Shown: one piece after another, positions 63,986 to 64,000 of the stretch
How positions within the stretch are numbered: position 1 is the first letter of the stretch
Layout: each line of letters starts with the position of its first letter
Origin: JAICIG01 sp035532215
GTDB lineage: Bacteria; Planctomycetota; Planctomycetia; Pirellulales; JAICIG01
Assembly (NCBI GenBank): GCA_035532215.1
Contig: DATKRK010000163.1
Span: 7,725 to 71,724 of the forward strand
DNA length: 64,000 bases
Direction: 5' to 3'
Notes under the pieces: generated by a model
Told to the model about the DNA's origin: nothing
Database searches by the model: none
Seen by the model: the letters and a program-made list of their open reading frames with translations, nothing else
Made by a program: the position numbers and the translations under genes

Positions 63986-64000
63986 ACACAATCCGGCGCG

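Overview
The window is chromosomal DNA of high GC content, and its gene content points to a planctomycete, probably of the Pirellulales type. The markers are a PSCyt1/DUF1549/DUF1553 cytochrome-type protein followed by a DUF1501 protein, a DUF1598 protein, a DUF1559 domain, two GYF-domain membrane proteins, a Tat-exported Gfo/Idh/MocA oxidoreductase, and subunit B of the formyltransferase/hydrolase complex of methanopterin-linked C1 metabolism. These assignments come from reading motifs in the translated sequence; no database search was run.

Layout. 1-6.2 kb (minus): a WD40-type protein cut by the window edge, a secreted HEAT-repeat protein, a Gfo/Idh/MocA oxidoreductase and a frameshifted membrane-protein remnant ending in a long inverted repeat. 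6.8-8.3 kb (plus): fhcB, then a repeat cluster. 8.7-21.6 kb (minus): a BlaI repressor with an M56-DUF1559 fusion, an anchored hypothetical protein, tyrS, ispD, two tandem GYF proteins and a long acyl-CoA dehydrogenase. 21.8-23.3 kb: a REP-associated transposase (RAYT) flanked by its palindromes, and a broken secreted-protein gene. 23.6-28.9 kb (plus): the PSCyt1 and DUF1501 pair and a pyruvoyl-dependent decarboxylase homologue. 28.9-41.9 kb: an outer-membrane transporter-like protein, a DUF255 thioredoxin-fold protein, a divergent phosphoglycerate kinase, an HPt protein, a cysteine-rich repeat protein, a DUF1598 protein, DedA and ApbE. 42.2-47.9 kb: an HEPN-like orphan, a sodium/solute symporter with a DUF997 partner, and a cytochrome b/molybdopterin fusion. 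48-53.8 kb: aceE below an alkA/DUF488/cupin cluster, then a YtfE/Ric-type protein. 54-54.75 kb: tmRNA (minus) and tRNA-Cys (plus). 54.8-59.8 kb: an alpha/beta hydrolase, a small lipoprotein and groES-groEL. 59.8-63.0 kb: a single-chain restriction-modification protein of visibly lower GC. The last kilobase is repeats and a broken small ORF.

The most striking structure is not a gene. The gaps hold many short elements, each a perfect or near-perfect hairpin preceded by a conserved tetranucleotide, usually paired in inverted orientation. At least seven families of different stem sequence share a 5' GTAG, the tetranucleotide of classical REP elements. Another family uses GTCG and directly flanks the RAYT gene. 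A further family (core CCGGAGGCGTCAGCCTCCGG) recurs as units of exactly 83 bp: two 27-bp arms around a 29-bp variable spacer. Two element types sit in frame inside the PSCyt1 gene, one interrupts the groES-groEL spacer and one overlaps the groEL stop codon. The region therefore looks heavily shaped by REP/RAYT activity, with most of the cognate RAYTs presumably elsewhere in the genome.
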